DNA of 41,192 bases from an uncultured Prevotellaceae bacterium (lineage in GTDB: Bacteria > Bacteroidota > Bacteroidia > Bacteroidales > Bacteroidaceae), in NCBI GenBank assembly GCA_946617675.1, contig CAMOKH010000101.1:1-41192 (forward strand), in the 5' to 3' direction. Of the stretch, positions 7,206 to 14,788 are shown piece after piece (position 1 is the first letter of the stretch; each line of letters opens with the position of its first letter). The notes beneath the pieces were generated by a model. It was not told where the DNA came from, searched no databases, and saw only the letters and a program-made list of their open reading frames with translations. The position numbers and the translations under genes were made by a program.

Positions 7206-7853
7206 CTACAGGGCGCGGAGGCTGCTGATGGTTGCCTCGGGAGTCTTGCTCTTGAAGACGTAGCTGCCGCTGACGAGCACGTCGACGCCGGCCTCCACCA
7301 GTCGCGGTGCCGTCTCGTCCTGTACGCCGCCATCGACCTCAATCAGGGCGTGGCTGCCGCTGTCGGCAATGAGCTGTCTCAGTTGGCGAGCCTTCTTCAG
7401 CGTGTTCTCAATGAACTTCTGGCCGCCGAAGCCGGGATTGACGCTCATGAGCAGCACCATGTCGACGTCGCTGATGATGTCTTCAAGCATGGCGACGGGT
7501 GTCGACGGGTTCAGCGTCACGCCGGCCTTCATGCCGGCATCGTGAATTTCCTGTACGGTGCGGTGCAGGTGGTCGCAGGCCTCCAGGTGGACGTTCATCA
7601 TCATCGCCCCGAGCTTTGCCGTGCGGCTGATGTAGCGCTCGGGCTTCACCACCATGTAGTGTACGTCGAGCGGCTTGGTACACATCGCGGCCACGGCCTC
7701 GAGAACGGGGAATCCGAACGAGATGTTCGGCACGAAGACGCCGTCCATCACGTCTAAGTGTAGCCAGTCGGCCTCGCTGCGGTTTATCATTTCAATGTCG
7801 CGGTCGAGATGAAGGAAGTCGGCCGCGAGCAACGACGGAGATACTTTTGTCAT
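7206..7853 (-). CDS. rpe: Ribulose-phosphate 3-epimerase
   Basis: 215 aa TIM barrel. Interconverts D-ribulose 5-phosphate and D-xylulose 5-phosphate in the pentose phosphate pathway. Visible: SPSLLAADF near the N-terminus, metal/catalytic segment HLDVMDGVFVPN, VHYMV with a metal-binding His, MSVNPGFGGQKF, and EVDGGV followed by GSYVF forming the phosphate site. Length is normal. The stop converges with the sigma-factor gene. The start ATG overlaps the last unit of a 7-bp tandem repeat that fills the gap to the upstream 47-residue ORF; I see no promoter of the usual type close upstream. Its product, xylulose 5-phosphate, links to xylA/xylB at the other end of the window. Confidence 0.95.
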   Translation of the reverse strand: MTKVSPSLLAADFLHLDRDIEMINRSEADWLHLDVMDGVFVPNISFGFPVLEAVAAMCTKPLDVHYMVVKPERYISRTAKLGAMMMNVHLEACDHLHRTVQEIHDAGMKAGVTLNPSTPVAMLEDIISDVDMVLLMSVNPGFGGQKFIENTLKKARQLRQLIADSGSHALIEVDGGVQDETAPRLVEAGVDVLVSGSYVFKSKTPEATISSLRAL

Positions 7854-7893
7854 TTTCGGTTTTCGATTTTCGAATTATGGTTTTCGATTAACG
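7852..7893 (-). repeat. 7-bp tandem repeat before rpe
   Basis: Six consecutive 7-base units, in plus-strand order ATTTTCG, GTTTTCG, ATTTTCG, AATTATG, GTTTTCG, ATTAACG. They fill almost the whole gap between the 47-residue ORF and rpe. On the coding strand the units read CGAAAAY, and the last one runs into the rpe ATG. Confidence 0.75.
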
Positions 7894-7895
7894 AA

Positions 7896-8039
7896 TCAGT
7901 TCAGACAATAGGCCATGCCGTTATCCACACGATAGGTGTAGGCAAACTGCCTGATGGTTTGGAGCGTCTTGTCGCTCGGCTTGAACTTTTCGCTCATCAG
8001 AGCGACTGCGTCTTTTACTTGCTGAGTAGAAATTTGCAT
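7896..8039 (-). CDS. Hypothetical 47-residue protein
   Basis: A short ORF beginning MQISTQQVKDAVALMSEKF and ending RVDNGMAYCLN. It has no signal peptide or membrane segment and looks like a small, mostly helical cytoplasmic protein. Support for it being real: an ATG start, reasonable amino acid composition, position directly upstream of rpe on the same strand, and no competing ORF. Against: it is short and has no clear promoter. I do not recognise the family and assign no function. Confidence 0.5.
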   Translation of the reverse strand: MQISTQQVKDAVALMSEKFKPSDKTLQTIRQFAYTYRVDNGMAYCLN

Positions 8040-8151
8040 AGGCTGCCGTTTTTTAAATTGTTAATATACTTATTTAACGCTTCATGCGCTGAAATATTAT
8101 ATAGCCCAGAAAATATTTTTTGCTTCTGGTCGGAAAGTCCGAAAAACTTCG

Positions 8152-8159
8152 TACCTTTG
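8152..8159 (+). promoter_or_regulatory. -7 box of the COG0523 GTPase gene
   Basis: TACCTTTG about 36 nt before the ATG at 8195; no TTTG at the right distance upstream. The gene also has an AAGGAG Shine-Dalgarno-like sequence (8182-8187) 7 nt before the ATG, unusual among the genes here. Confidence 0.65.
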
Positions 8160-8194
8160 CAATCGTTTAAATAAAAAACGTAAGGAGAACAACA

Positions 8195-9424
8195 ATGGAA
8201 AAGAAGAACGAAATTCCCGTCTTGCTGCTGACGGGCTATCTGGGCAGCGGCAAGACAACCCTGCTAAACCGTATACTCTCTAATCAGCGCGGCATCAAGT
8301 TTGCCGTCATCGTCAACGACATCGGCGAGGTGAACATCGACGCTGACCTCATCCAAGCCGGCGGCATCGTCAACCAGCAGGACGACTCGCTCGTGGCCCT
8401 GCAGAACGGCTGCATCTGCTGCACGCTGAAGATGGACCTCGTGAAGCAGCTGCAGGACATCATCAGCATGAAGCGCTTCGACTACATCGTCATCGAGGCC
8501 AGCGGCATCTGCGAGCCCGGCCCCATAGCACAAACCATCTGCTCGATACCCCAGATGGTGCCCGACATGGAGGTGCAGCCGCGTCTCGACGCCATTGTCA
8601 CCGTCGTCGATGCGCTCCGCATGAAGGACGAGTTCGGCAGCGGCCTGAGCCTGAAGCGCCCCGACATTGACGACGAGGACATCGAGAACCTCGTCATCCA
8701 GCAGATTGAATTCTGCAACATCGTCCTGCTGAACAAGGCCTCGGAGGTAACGCCCGACGAGCTGGGACGCATCCGCGGCATCATCCGCGAGCTGCAGTCG
8801 AAGGCCGAAATCATCGACACCAACTACGGTGACGTCGACCTCGACCGCATCATCAACACCGGCATGTTCGACTTCGACGACGTGGCCACCTCGGCCACCT
8901 GGATTCAAGAGGTGGAACGCCACGACGACGATGATGACGACGACGATGACGACGACCACGAGCATCACCACCACCACGATGACGACGACGACCACGACGA
9001 GCACGAGCACGAGCACCACCACCATCACCACCATCACCACGACGAGGGCGAGGCCGAGGAGTATGGCATAGGGACGTACGTGTACTACGCGCGGCGACCG
9101 CTCGAGCTGGGACTCTTCGACGAGTTCGTGGCCCGCAAGTGGCCGAAGGGCATCATCCGCGCCAAGGGCATCTGCTGGTTCAAGGACGAGCCCGACATCT
9201 GCTACGTCTTTGAGCAGGCCGGCCGACAGGTGAGCCTACGCAACGCCGGACAATGGTATGCCACCATGCCGAAGAACGAGCTTGCCGAACTGATGGATCA
9301 GCAGCCAAGCCTGCGCCGCGACTGGGACGAGCAGTATGGCGACCGCATGCAGAAGCTGGTGTTCATCGGCCAGCATCTCGACAAGGACCTCATTGCCCGC
9401 GAGCTTGACTTTTGCCTGGTTTGA
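8195..9424 (+). CDS. COG0523/CobW-family GTPase, probable metallochaperone
   Basis: 409 aa G3E-family GTPase. These proteins hand metals (often zinc) to target enzymes using GTP hydrolysis. Visible: P-loop GYLGSGKT (14-21), metal-binding NGCICC with Cys72, Cys74 and Cys75 (the CxCC signature), the switch-like VIEASGICEP, and a CobW C-terminal domain (about 288-409). Residues 242-284 are an almost pure Asp/His tract, including runs of eleven Asp and nine His, likely a metal buffer or sensor loop between the two domains. The guanine-specificity motif reads NKAS rather than NKxD. No Zur box, nitrile hydratase or cobalamin gene is adjacent, so the client metal and protein are unknown. Glycine hydroxymethyltransferase follows after a repeat element. 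Confidence 0.88.
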   Translation: MEKKNEIPVLLLTGYLGSGKTTLLNRILSNQRGIKFAVIVNDIGEVNIDADLIQAGGIVNQQDDSLVALQNGCICCTLKMDLVKQLQDIISMKRFDYIVIEASGICEPGPIAQTICSIPQMVPDMEVQPRLDAIVTVVDALRMKDEFGSGLSLKRPDIDDEDIENLVIQQIEFCNIVLLNKASEVTPDELGRIRGIIRELQSKAEIIDTNYGDVDLDRIINTGMFDFDDVATSATWIQEVERHDDDDDDDDDDDHEHHHHHDDDDDHDEHEHEHHHHHHHHHDEGEAEEYGIGTYVYYARRPLELGLFDEFVARKWPKGIIRAKGICWFKDEPDICYVFEQAGRQVSLRNAGQWYATMPKNELAELMDQQPSLRRDWDEQYGDRMQKLVFIGQHLDKDLIARELDFCLV

Positions 9425-9451
9425 GCGCCTATAGTTGTCAATCACACTTTT

Positions 9452-9625
9452 CAACCCGCGCTCCCCACACATCCCACACCGGGCTGACCGTGAAACGAGC
9501 CTCCCGGGAAAGATTCACTGGCAGTGAATAATTATAACGAAGCGCCCCACGGACGAAACGCGGCGCCTTTCACGCACTGTGAGGCGTCCGCCGTCAGGTG
9601 TGGGAAGTGTGGGAAGTGCGGGTTG
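9452..9625. repeat. Dispersed non-coding element, copy A
   Basis: The ends are 31-base imperfect inverted repeats (9452-9482 and 9595-9625, 27 of 31 matching). Each is built of a 9-base iteron of type GTGYGGGAA, pointing outwards. Inside lies a core (9497-9538), beginning GAGCCTCCC and ending TTATAAC, with a palindrome ATTCACTG-G-CAGTGAAT, followed by GC-rich inverted segments. The core and ends recur at 29881-30168. It begins 28 nt after the GTPase stop. There is no credible ORF inside. Confidence 0.72.
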
Positions 9626-9699
9626 TTTGATTATTCCGCTTTAATATACGCGCGCGAAGCAGCCACGTGGCCAAAGGTTTTCAGTTTTTGATTCTTTTG

Positions 9700-9731
9700 T
9701 TTGGCCGTTACGCAGATTTTTAGTAACTTTG
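9700..9731 (+). promoter_or_regulatory. Promoter of glyA
   Basis: TTTG (9700-9703), 20 nt, TAACTTTG (9724-9731). The leader to the ATG at 9784 is about 45 nt. Confidence 0.82.
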
Positions 9732-9783
9732 CACGCCGAAACGAGATTGTACATAAAACCCCAATAGACATTATCAAAAGACG

Positions 9784-11064
9784 ATGAAAAGAGACAACCA
9801 AATCTTCGAGTTGATTGAGAAAGAGCATCAGCGCCAGCTGAAAGGCATCGAGCTGATAGCCAGTGAGAACTTCGTGAGCGATGAGGTGATGGAGGCCATG
9901 GGCTCGTACCTGACGAACAAGTACGCCGAAGGCTACCCCGGCAAGCGCTACTACGGTGGCTGCCAGGTGGTCGACGAGGTCGAGAAGCTGGCCATCGAGC
10001 GCGTCTGCAAGCTCTTCGACGCCGAGTATGCCAACGTGCAGCCCCACTCAGGAGCTCAGGCCAACGCTGCCGTGCTGCTGGCCGTGCTGCAGCCGGGCGA
10101 CACGTTCATGGGCCTTAACCTGGCTCACGGCGGCCACCTCTCACACGGGTCGCTGGTCAACACGAGCGGCATCCTCTACAAGCCCGTGGGCTACAACCTG
10201 AACAAGGAGACGGGCCGCGTTGATTACGACGAGATGGAGCAGCTGGCCCTGGAGCACAAGCCGAAGCTCATCATCGGCGGTGGCTCGGCCTACAGCCGTG
10301 AGTGGGATTACAAGCGCATGCGCGAGATTGCCGACAAGGTGGGCGCTCTGCTGATGATCGACATGGCTCACCCCGCCGGCCTCATTGCAGCCGGCCTGCT
10401 GGAGAACCCCGTGAAGTGGGCCCACATCGTCACCTCGACGACCCACAAGACGCTGCGCGGACCTCGCGGCGGTATCATCCTCATGGGCAAGGACTTCGAG
10501 AACCCCTGGGGCCTGAAGACGCCGAAGGGCGAGGTCAAGATGATGTCGGCCCTGCTCAACTCGGCCGTATTCCCCGGTCAGCAGGGTGGACCCCTCGAGC
10601 ACGTCATCGCTGCCAAGGCCGTGGCCTTCGGCGAGGCTCTGCAACCCGAGTTCAAGGAGTGGGCCGCACAGGTGCAGAAGAATGCCAAGGTGCTGGCCGA
10701 CGAGCTCGTGAAGCGCGGCTTCACCATCGTCAGCGGCGGTACCGACAACCACTCGATGCTCGTCGACCTGCGCTCGAAGTACCCCGAGCTGACTGGCAAG
10801 GTGGCCGAGAACGCCCTCGTCGCCGCCGACATTACCGTGAACAAGAACATGGTGCCCTTCGACTCGCGCTCGGCCTTCCAGACGAGCGGCATCCGTCTCG
10901 GCACGCCCGCCATCACTACGCGCGGTGCCAAGGAGGACCTGATGGTGCAGATAGCCGCCTGGATTGAGGAGGTGCTGAACGCTCCCGAGGACGAGCAGGT
11001 GATTGCCAGCGTCCGCCAGCGCGTCAACGAGAAGATGAAGCAATATCCGCTCTTCGCCTACTAA
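9784..11064 (+). CDS. glyA: Serine hydroxymethyltransferase
   Basis: 426 aa PLP enzyme that interconverts serine and glycine with transfer of a one-carbon unit to tetrahydrofolate. Visible: [10 protein letters not shown] near the N-terminus, [15 protein letters not shown] (tetrahydrofolate/PLP region), QPHSGAQAN, the GGSAYSRE segment, DMAHPAGL (PLP-contacting Asp), and [13 protein letters not shown] with Schiff-base Lys222. The C-terminal [13 protein letters not shown] is the usual substrate-carboxylate site. Length is normal. It stands alone with its own promoter and a large hairpin downstream. Confidence 0.97.
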   Translation: MKRDNQIFELIEKEHQRQLKGIELIASENFVSDEVMEAMGSYLTNKYAEGYPGKRYYGGCQVVDEVEKLAIERVCKLFDAEYANVQPHSGAQANAAVLLAVLQPGDTFMGLNLAHGGHLSHGSLVNTSGILYKPVGYNLNKETGRVDYDEMEQLALEHKPKLIIGGGSAYSREWDYKRMREIADKVGALLMIDMAHPAGLIAAGLLENPVKWAHIVTSTTHKTLRGPRGGIILMGKDFENPWGLKTPKGEVKMMSALLNSAVFPGQQGGPLEHVIAAKAVAFGEALQPEFKEWAAQVQKNAKVLADELVKRGFTIVSGGTDNHSMLVDLRSKYPELTGKVAENALVAADITVNKNMVPFDSRSAFQTSGIRLGTPAITTRGAKEDLMVQIAAWIEEVLNAPEDEQVIASVRQRVNEKMKQYPLFAY

Positions 11065-11104
11065 GCCGATAAGTTGACGGAACCCTATTCCGTTCTGTAT
11101 AGAG

Positions 11105-11180
11105 ATTATGGGAAATCAAGAGGTATGACGCCCTAAGGAGCTGTTTACCACCTGATTTCCCATAATTTCTTTCTTTTTTA
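11105..11180 (+). terminator. Long perfect hairpin after glyA
   Basis: Perfect 14-bp inverted repeat: ATTATGGGAAATCA (11105-11118) with its complement at 11153-11166. The 34-nt apical region has an inner GGTA/TACC pair, and a T-rich tract follows (11167-11180). A 6-bp hairpin (ACGGAA / TTCCGT, 11077-11093) precedes it. The layout suits a glyA terminator in the convergent gap, but the stem-loop is larger than usual. Confidence 0.6.
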
Positions 11181-11198
11181 TTACTGCTTTTACGCTGT

Positions 11199-12095
11199 TT
11201 ATTCGCTATAGGCTTTCTCGCCGATGGTCTCCATCGAGCCGATGGTCATCTGCCGCAGGTCGTAATAAGAGCCGTTGTAGACGTTGAAGTCGACGTGACC
11301 CTTGATGCCGGGCAGCTTGCCAACGTCGGTGTGCTGCCAGAACTTCCAGCGGCCCTTGTACTCTACGCTGTCTACGTAGTAGTGGGCAATCCAGTAGGGA
11401 TACTGGTTGAAGACCGAGTCGCTGAGATAGCGCATCTTAAATTTATAATAGGTATAGATGATGGGCTTCACCTTGTAGTGCCACTCAACGAGGTCGAGCC
11501 ACTTCAGCACCGACTGCTTGAACTGCTCGTCGGTCTGGTCCTTGGGCTTGTGCTCGACGTCGAGCACCGGGGGCAGGTCGCCGTTCTCGAGCTTCACCTG
11601 GCTGATGAAGTGCTGGGCCTGGCGGGCTGCCGGCGAGTGGACGCTGTAGAAATGATAGGCTCCGCGGGTGAAGCCGTACTCGCGGGCCTGGTGGAAGTTT
11701 TCATGGAAGTTCTCGTCGGTGCGCGTTGAGCCCTCGGTGGCCTTGATCATGACGAAGCGCACGGGGTAGCGGCCTATCATGCCCTTGTCCTTGAGCTCGT
11801 CCCAGTCGATATGGCCCTGGTGGTGCGAGATGTCGATGCCGTGAATCTCGTAGCCGTCAGGGTAGTTCATGTCGCCGTAGAGGGCGCGCCAGCGGAAGCC
11901 GAAGGGACCGACGAAGAAGTAGTAGAACAGCCAAATGTAGAGCGCCACGACACCCACGCCGCCAACCCACCATCCCCAGACGGGTATGCGCCCTAAAAGG
12001 CGAGCCACGGCTCCGGAGCGCTTCTTGCGCCCGGGGCCGTGGTGCGTTGGGTTGGTGCTGGTGCCTCTATGGCGTGCTACACGTTTCTTTGGCAT
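11199..12095 (-). CDS. Membrane-anchored GH25 muramidase (lysozyme)
   Basis: 298 aa. A basic N-terminal tail (about 1-37) is followed by one hydrophobic span (about 40-62, VWGWWVGGVGVVALYIWLF), making a type II membrane anchor, and then a GH25 catalytic domain (about 84-285). GH25 enzymes hydrolyse the beta-1,4 bond between MurNAc and GlcNAc. Visible motifs: GIDISHHQGHIDW, FVMIKATEG, GAYHFYS, and DLPPVLDVE, which carries the acidic catalytic residues; WKFWQHTD and DFNVYNGS close the barrel. It follows pfp after 12 nt and is probably co-transcribed with it. Together with mtgA and the lytic and amidase enzymes in this window it belongs to peptidoglycan turnover. Confidence 0.9.
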   Translation of the reverse strand: MPKKRVARHRGTSTNPTHHGPGRKKRSGAVARLLGRIPVWGWWVGGVGVVALYIWLFYYFFVGPFGFRWRALYGDMNYPDGYEIHGIDISHHQGHIDWDELKDKGMIGRYPVRFVMIKATEGSTRTDENFHENFHQAREYGFTRGAYHFYSVHSPAARQAQHFISQVKLENGDLPPVLDVEHKPKDQTDEQFKQSVLKWLDLVEWHYKVKPIIYTYYKFKMRYLSDSVFNQYPYWIAHYYVDSVEYKGRWKFWQHTDVGKLPGIKGHVDFNVYNGSYYDLRQMTIGSMETIGEKAYSE

Positions 12096-12107
12096 TCTCA
12101 GCTTAGG

Positions 12108-13751
12108 TTACTTGGCCTGCTCGAGGGCCAGCGTCTTGGTGGGCTGGTCGCAGACTTCGGAGGGACCCCAGTACTGAATCGGACCGGGATAGACGTAGCA
12201 CGTCTCCTTGGCCCACAGGTCGCGCTGGGCAGCGAAGCACTTAAACGGTGCACCGTCGAGCTCGACGAGTGCCTTGCGGATGACGGGCTTCATCTCGCCG
12301 TTGCGGCGCTCCATGTTCATCATCATCGTGATGGGCACACCGCCGGCAATCCACTCGTCGGCCGGTGCCGTCGTGTTCTTAACGATGGCCATGTAGCCGG
12401 TCTTGCCGTTGGCAATGAGCTGAGCGGCGCTGGTGCCGAGGGCGTAGCAGTAGTCGGCGTCGAAGTTCGACGGGGCGGCGCAGCGACCCTCGTAGCCGAA
12501 GAAGTGGTGCTGTGCAGCAAACTTGCCCACATACTTGCCCTCCTTCTTCCACTCGGCCAGACGGGCCTCACACATAGCTGACAGCAGCTTCTCGGTCTCG
12601 ATGAGACTCACCTGCACGTTGCCGTGGGGGTCGCGGTCGAGCGAGAGCTGGCGGGCGACGTCCTCGGGCAGCGTCTCGAAGGTAGCAGCGTTCTCCTTCG
12701 AGAGGTGAGCGAGGATGTACTCGCGCTGGGCCTCCTTGTCGAGGTCTTTATAGTCGGCACCGTGGGCGGCCAGCAGGTCGTTGAGTTCCTGGATGAGGCG
12801 GCCGATGGCGGGAATAAACTCGATAAGTCCCTCGGGCACGATGACCGTACCGAAGTTATTGCCCTGGGCGGCACGATAGGCGATGGCCTCGCAGAGCTGG
12901 TCGACAATCTGGTTGAGGGTCATGTCGTTCTTCTCGACCTCCTCAGAGACGAGACAGATGTTGGGCTGCGTCTGCAGGGCGCACTCCAGTGCGATGTGCG
13001 AAGCCGAGCGACCCATGACCTTGATGAAGTGCCAGTACTTGCGGGCCGAGTTGCAGTCGCGCTCGATGTTGCCGATGAGCTCGGAGTAAGTCTTGCAGGC
13101 GGTGTCGAAGCCGAAGGAGGTCTCAATCTGCGAGTTCTTCAGGTCACCGTCGATGGTCTTCGGGCAGCCGATGACCTGTACGCCGTACTGCTTGGCAGCG
13201 TAGTACTCGGCCAGCACGCAGGCGTTGGTGTTCGAGTCGTCGCCGCCGATGATGACGATGGCCTTGATGTCGAGCTGACGGATAATCTCGAGACCCTTCT
13301 CAAACTGGTCGACCTTCTCGAGCTTGGTGCGGCCGGAGCCAATCATGTCGAAGCCGCCGGTGTTGCGGTACTCGTCGACGATTTCCTTCGTCAGTTCCAT
13401 ATAGTTATGGTCTACCAGACCGCCAGGGCCGAGGATGAAGCCGTAGAGACGGTTCTCGGGGTTGAGCTTCTTGATCTGGTCGAACAGTCCGGTGATGACG
13501 TTGTGACCGCCAGGTGCCTGTCCGCCACTGAGGATGATACCGACGTTCATGCGGGTGGTGTTGGCCTCGTCGGCCGGCACGAACTCCACGATGGGCATTC
13601 CGTAGGTGTTGGGGAACAACTTCTTGATTTCTTCCTGGTCGGCGACGCTCTGCGTGGGCTCGCCCTCCTTCACTTTTACTGCACCCTGCAGAGCCTTAGG
13701 CAGCTTGGGCTGGTAGGCGGCTCTCGCAATCTGCAATGCACTCTTTTCCAT
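12108..13751 (-). CDS. pfp: Diphosphate-fructose-6-phosphate 1-phosphotransferase
   Basis: 547 aa, the long form of PPi-dependent phosphofructokinase. It reversibly phosphorylates fructose 6-phosphate with pyrophosphate in glycolysis. Visible: [14 protein letters not shown] near the N-terminus, [11 protein letters not shown] with the GGDD signature that marks PPi rather than ATP use, and the catalytic loop [29 protein letters not shown] fits the substrate-binding region. The frame is open to 13805, but translation most likely starts at [20 protein letters not shown] (13751), behind the -7 box at 13803-13810. GH25 lysozyme follows 12 nt later. Confidence 0.95.
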   Translation of the reverse strand: MEKSALQIARAAYQPKLPKALQGAVKVKEGEPTQSVADQEEIKKLFPNTYGMPIVEFVPADEANTTRMNVGIILSGGQAPGGHNVITGLFDQIKKLNPENRLYGFILGPGGLVDHNYMELTKEIVDEYRNTGGFDMIGSGRTKLEKVDQFEKGLEIIRQLDIKAIVIIGGDDSNTNACVLAEYYAAKQYGVQVIGCPKTIDGDLKNSQIETSFGFDTACKTYSELIGNIERDCNSARKYWHFIKVMGRSASHIALECALQTQPNICLVSEEVEKNDMTLNQIVDQLCEAIAYRAAQGNNFGTVIVPEGLIEFIPAIGRLIQELNDLLAAHGADYKDLDKEAQREYILAHLSKENAATFETLPEDVARQLSLDRDPHGNVQVSLIETEKLLSAMCEARLAEWKKEGKYVGKFAAQHHFFGYEGRCAAPSNFDADYCYALGTSAAQLIANGKTGYMAIVKNTTAPADEWIAGGVPITMMMNMERRNGEMKPVIRKALVELDGAPFKCFAAQRDLWAKETCYVYPGPIQYWGPSEVCDQPTKTLALEQAK

Positions 13752-13802
13752 AATTGCTAATTGTTTTTGATATTTTTGTTGTGATAATGTATTTTCGACG
13801 TG

Positions 13803-13810
13803 CAAAAATA
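13803..13810 (-). promoter_or_regulatory. -7 box of pfp
   Basis: TATTTTTG on the minus strand, about 51 nt before the ATG at 13751. The -33 position reads TTTC (13831-13834), one base off consensus at a 20-nt spacing. Confidence 0.6.
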
Positions 13811-13894
13811 CGCATTTTCGGCGAGAAACGGAAAGAATTTCTGCTTTTTATGTTTTTTTTTGAAGAAAGTTATTGTGATTTGCAAATTATTTGC

Positions 13895-13902
13895 TATCTT
13901 TG
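13895..13902 (+). promoter_or_regulatory. -7 box of the 91-aa/acyltransferase/amidase unit
   Basis: TATCTTTG, 30 nt before the preferred ATG at 13933. ATTG at 13872-13875 lies 19 nt upstream and is a three-of-four -33 match. Confidence 0.6.
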
Positions 13903-13932
13903 CTAACTGGAAATTACAAACCGCAAATGATT

Positions 13933-14208
13933 ATGGCGAATAAGAGATCACTAAAACACGCTATCAACCTCGTCTGCACCGAGCTCTTCGCTGAGGCAGT
14001 GGCAGCGTCGCTCTACGGCAATGAGCCGCAGAAGGAGAAATCACACGCTGACACCGTGCTGGCAAGCATCGTCAGGCTTGAGTCCGACTACATCAGGCGA
14101 ATCTCGCACATCGAGCCGGGCATGAAGCCCAAGCTCTACTTCAAGATCCTGCGCGAGAGGTTTGCCAATGAGGTTGATGAAATCGTTGACCAAATCAACT
14201 GTCTGTAA
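13933..14208 (+). CDS. Conserved-looking 91-aa protein of unknown function
   Basis: 91 aa, starting MANKRSLKHAINLVCTELF and ending FANEVDEIVDQINCL. It appears all helical and soluble, without signal peptide or known motif. I chose ATG 13933; ATG 13927 would add two residues (MI), and the frame stays open to a TTG at 13891 that lies inside the promoter. Opening gene of a plus-strand unit; the acyltransferase starts 22 nt after its stop. It resembles small proteins found in other Bacteroidales, but I cannot assign a role. Confidence 0.75.
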   Translation: MANKRSLKHAINLVCTELFAEAVAASLYGNEPQKEKSHADTVLASIVRLESDYIRRISHIEPGMKPKLYFKILRERFANEVDEIVDQINCL

Positions 14209-14230
14209 CACTTATCGCAACAAGAACACA

Positions 14231-14788
14231 ATGTGGAAGAAATTTTGTAACTGGCTGTTGTACAAACGTATGGGATGGACGGTCAACGTGACTGAACCCC
14301 ATCCCGAAAAGTATATCATCTGTCTGGCCCCGCACACCAGCAACTGGGATTTCGTGATGGGCCAACTCTACTGTGGTGCCACCGGCATGAAGAGCAACTT
14401 CCTGATGAAGAAGGAGTGGTTTTTCTGGCCGCTCGGCGTGCTGTTCCGCCGCCTGGGCGGCATTCCCGTCTACCGGCAGAAGCACACCAGCATGACCGAC
14501 GCCTTGGCACAGACGGCCCGGCAGGCCGACACGTTCCACCTCTGCATCACGCCCGAGGGCACGCGCTCGCTCAACCCGGAGTGGAAGAAGGGTTTTTACT
14601 TCATTGCCCTGAAGACGGGCATCCCCATTCTGCTCTACGGTCTTGACTACGAGCGCCGACTCATTGAGTGTACGAAGACCATCGTCCCCGACGGCGACCT
14701 GGAGCGCCAGATGCGCGAGATAAAGCTCTACTTCAAGGACTTCAAGGGTAAGAAGCCCGCTAACTTTACGATAGGAGACGTGCGATGA
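14231..14788 (+). CDS. PlsC-family lysophospholipid acyltransferase
   Basis: 185 aa. Family members transfer an acyl chain to the 2-position of lysophosphatidic acid or related lipids at the inner membrane. Visible: the H-x4-D catalytic motif in APHTSNWDF (His35, Asp40), GGIPVYR (about 76-82, block 2-like), and PEGTRS (108-113, glycerol-phosphate binding). It is short, with no clear N-terminal membrane helix beyond FCNWLLYK. The start at 14231 (MWKKFCNW) is preferred over the open frame to 14162, which overlaps the previous gene. The stop overlaps the amidase start by 4 nt (ATGA), suggesting coupled translation. The substrate could also be another lipid, such as an ornithine lipid precursor. 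Confidence 0.87.
   Translation: MWKKFCNWLLYKRMGWTVNVTEPHPEKYIICLAPHTSNWDFVMGQLYCGATGMKSNFLMKKEWFFWPLGVLFRRLGGIPVYRQKHTSMTDALAQTARQADTFHLCITPEGTRSLNPEWKKGFYFIALKTGIPILLYGLDYERRLIECTKTIVPDGDLERQMREIKLYFKDFKGKKPANFTIGDVR

Noticed and set aside
8923..9045. Simple-sequence repeat as a sequencing or assembly artefact
   Set aside because: The reading frame stays open with alternating GAC/GAT and CAC/CAT codons, so it is a real Asp/His tract.
9886..9960. Possible riboswitch ahead of glyA or IleRS T-box ahead of ileS
   Set aside because: Leaders of both genes are short (about 45 and 40 nt) and contain no known riboswitch or T-box elements.
12624..13760. 378-codon plus-strand ORF opposite pfp
   Set aside because: Antisense shadow of a well-supported gene; composition is Val/Leu/Asp/Glu repetitive as expected from reversed GC-rich codons, with no motif.
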